Shown: positions 20,014 through 20,484 of the stretch, piece by piece
How positions within the stretch are numbered: position 1 is the first letter of the stretch
Layout of the letters: every line of letters starts with the position of its first letter
Source of the DNA: Actinomycetota bacterium
GTDB lineage: Bacteria; Actinomycetota; Actinomycetes; Nanopelagicales; Nanopelagicaceae
Assembly (NCBI GenBank): GCA_947494085.1
Contig: CANLTP010000010.1
Location: 1-20,484, forward strand
Length of the DNA stretch: 20,484 nucleotides
Direction: 5' to 3'
Notes under the pieces: model-generated
Database searches by the model: none
Told to the model about the DNA's origin: nothing
The model's input: only the letters and a program-made list of their open reading frames with translations
Made by a program: the position numbers and the translations under genes

Positions 20014-20484
20014 ATGGAACATATGACAGTATCGGTGGAGTTTTTTCCACCTAAAGATGACGCTGGGGAAGCGCGTCTCTGGGAGGCTAGTTCTGCGCTG
20101 GAAACCATTGCACCTGATTTTATTTCAGTGACATATGGGGCGGGCGGAAGCACTCGTGATCGCACAATTCAAATTACAAAAGAGATTACCAAGCGGACTG
20201 GGCGCGGCACTGTTGCGCACTTAACCTGCGTCGGATCAACCAAAGAAGAGTTAATCGAAATCCTTAGTCAATACAAGGGTGCAGGAATAAAAAGTATTCT
20301 GGCACTTCGCGGCGATCCAGTTGGGGGACCGGCGGCTAGTTGGGTTACAACCAACGGTGGCTTTGATCATGCCGATCAATTAGTAGAACTTGCAATTAGC
20401 CAAGGCGGGTTTGATGTTGGGGTAGCAGCATTTCCCGATGGTCATCCGGCAAGCAACGGCAATTCCGAAAAAGATATCGATGTC
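20014..20484 (+). CDS. metF: Methylenetetrahydrofolate reductase, 5' part (cut by window end)
   Basis: FAD enzyme that reduces 5,10-methylene-THF to 5-methyl-THF for methionine synthesis. The 157 codons present open with MEHMTVSVEFFPPK, where VEFFPP carries the catalytic Glu. FISVTYGAGGSTRDRT, VAHLTCVGSTKEEL, ILALRGDPVGGP and VGVAAFPDGHP follow, all typical of the family. The frame is open to the last base, so roughly the C-terminal half of a normal 290-residue protein lies outside. Candidate starts are ATG 20014 and ATG 20023; I prefer the first because TAACCT ends 8 nt before it. It is divergent from the GGPP synthase gene. Function is secure. Confidence 0.94.
   Translation, partial: MEHMTVSVEFFPPKDDAGEARLWEASSALETIAPDFISVTYGAGGSTRDRTIQITKEITKRTGRGTVAHLTCVGSTKEELIEILSQYKGAGIKSILALRGDPVGGPAASWVTTNGGFDHADQLVELAISQGGFDVGVAAFPDGHPASNGNSEKDIDV

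Noticed and set aside
19989..20022. N-terminal extension of the GGPP synthase from ATG 20022
   Set aside because: It would overlap the metF start, adds 11 residues without family likeness, and lacks a well-placed promoter or RBS. It remains possible.
1..20484. Mobile element, prophage, defence island or CRISPR array
   Set aside because: No transposase, integrase, phage, toxin-antitoxin, restriction or Cas-like protein and no regular repeat array was seen; nearly all bases lie in recognisable chromosomal genes.

Overview
This window is a piece of a bacterial chromosome, almost certainly from a low-GC, streamlined actinobacterium. The gene content and order look like the freshwater acI lineage (Nanopelagicales, the Planktophila/Nanopelagicus group). 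The reasons are actinobacterial families (class II DAHP synthase, PASTA-domain kinase, GGED/PKTIDND-type phosphofructokinase, actinobacterial polyprenyl synthase), AT-rich codon use, a C40 carotenoid cluster, very short intergenic gaps and frequent start/stop overlaps. The taxonomic call is inference from the sequence alone. There is no sign of phage, insertion sequence, CRISPR, tRNA or rRNA. No gene-free stretch exceeds about 140 bases.

Layout. 1-4262 (+): a housekeeping run of rplS, lepB, rnhB, a small membrane protein of unknown function, dprA and era. 4246-7490 (-): a DMT permease, an HSL-type esterase and xylulokinase. 7627-10573 (+): a phosphofructokinase predicted to use pyrophosphate, class II DAHP synthase and an O6-alkylguanine-DNA methyltransferase. 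10547-16408 (-): a packed series of threonine aldolase, a second DMT permease, endonuclease IV, a PASTA Ser/Thr kinase, a P-loop kinase and a PnuC-family vitamin transporter. The transporter is preceded by a TPP (thiamine pyrophosphate) riboswitch. 16517-19989 (-): the carotenoid operon (GGPP synthase, phytoene desaturase, phytoene synthase). 20014-20484 (+): the 5' part of metF, divergent from the GGPP synthase gene and cut by the window edge.

How the genes work together. The three crt genes supply GGPP, make phytoene and desaturate it towards lycopene; no cyclase or cleavage enzyme is present here. The riboswitch, PnuC-family permease and overlapping small kinase look like a compact thiamine salvage module: import, then phosphorylation trapping. 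xylB and pfkA, transcribed away from each other, feed pentose and hexose phosphates into central metabolism. DAHP synthase then draws PEP and erythrose-4-phosphate into the shikimate pathway. The order metF / polyprenyl synthase / kinase / DAHP synthase recalls the metF-idsA2-pknL-aroG neighbourhood of Mycobacterium. This suggests an ancestral actinobacterial block into which carotenoid, thiamine and other genes have been inserted.

Most interesting points: the divergent TPP riboswitch and the unassigned kinase it probably co-controls; the PPi-type residues of the phosphofructokinase; a perfect LacI-type operator palindrome before the unknown membrane protein; an unusual acidic repeat tail on ribosomal protein L19; and a putative bidirectional promoter with overlapping -10 boxes between the GGPP synthase gene and metF.
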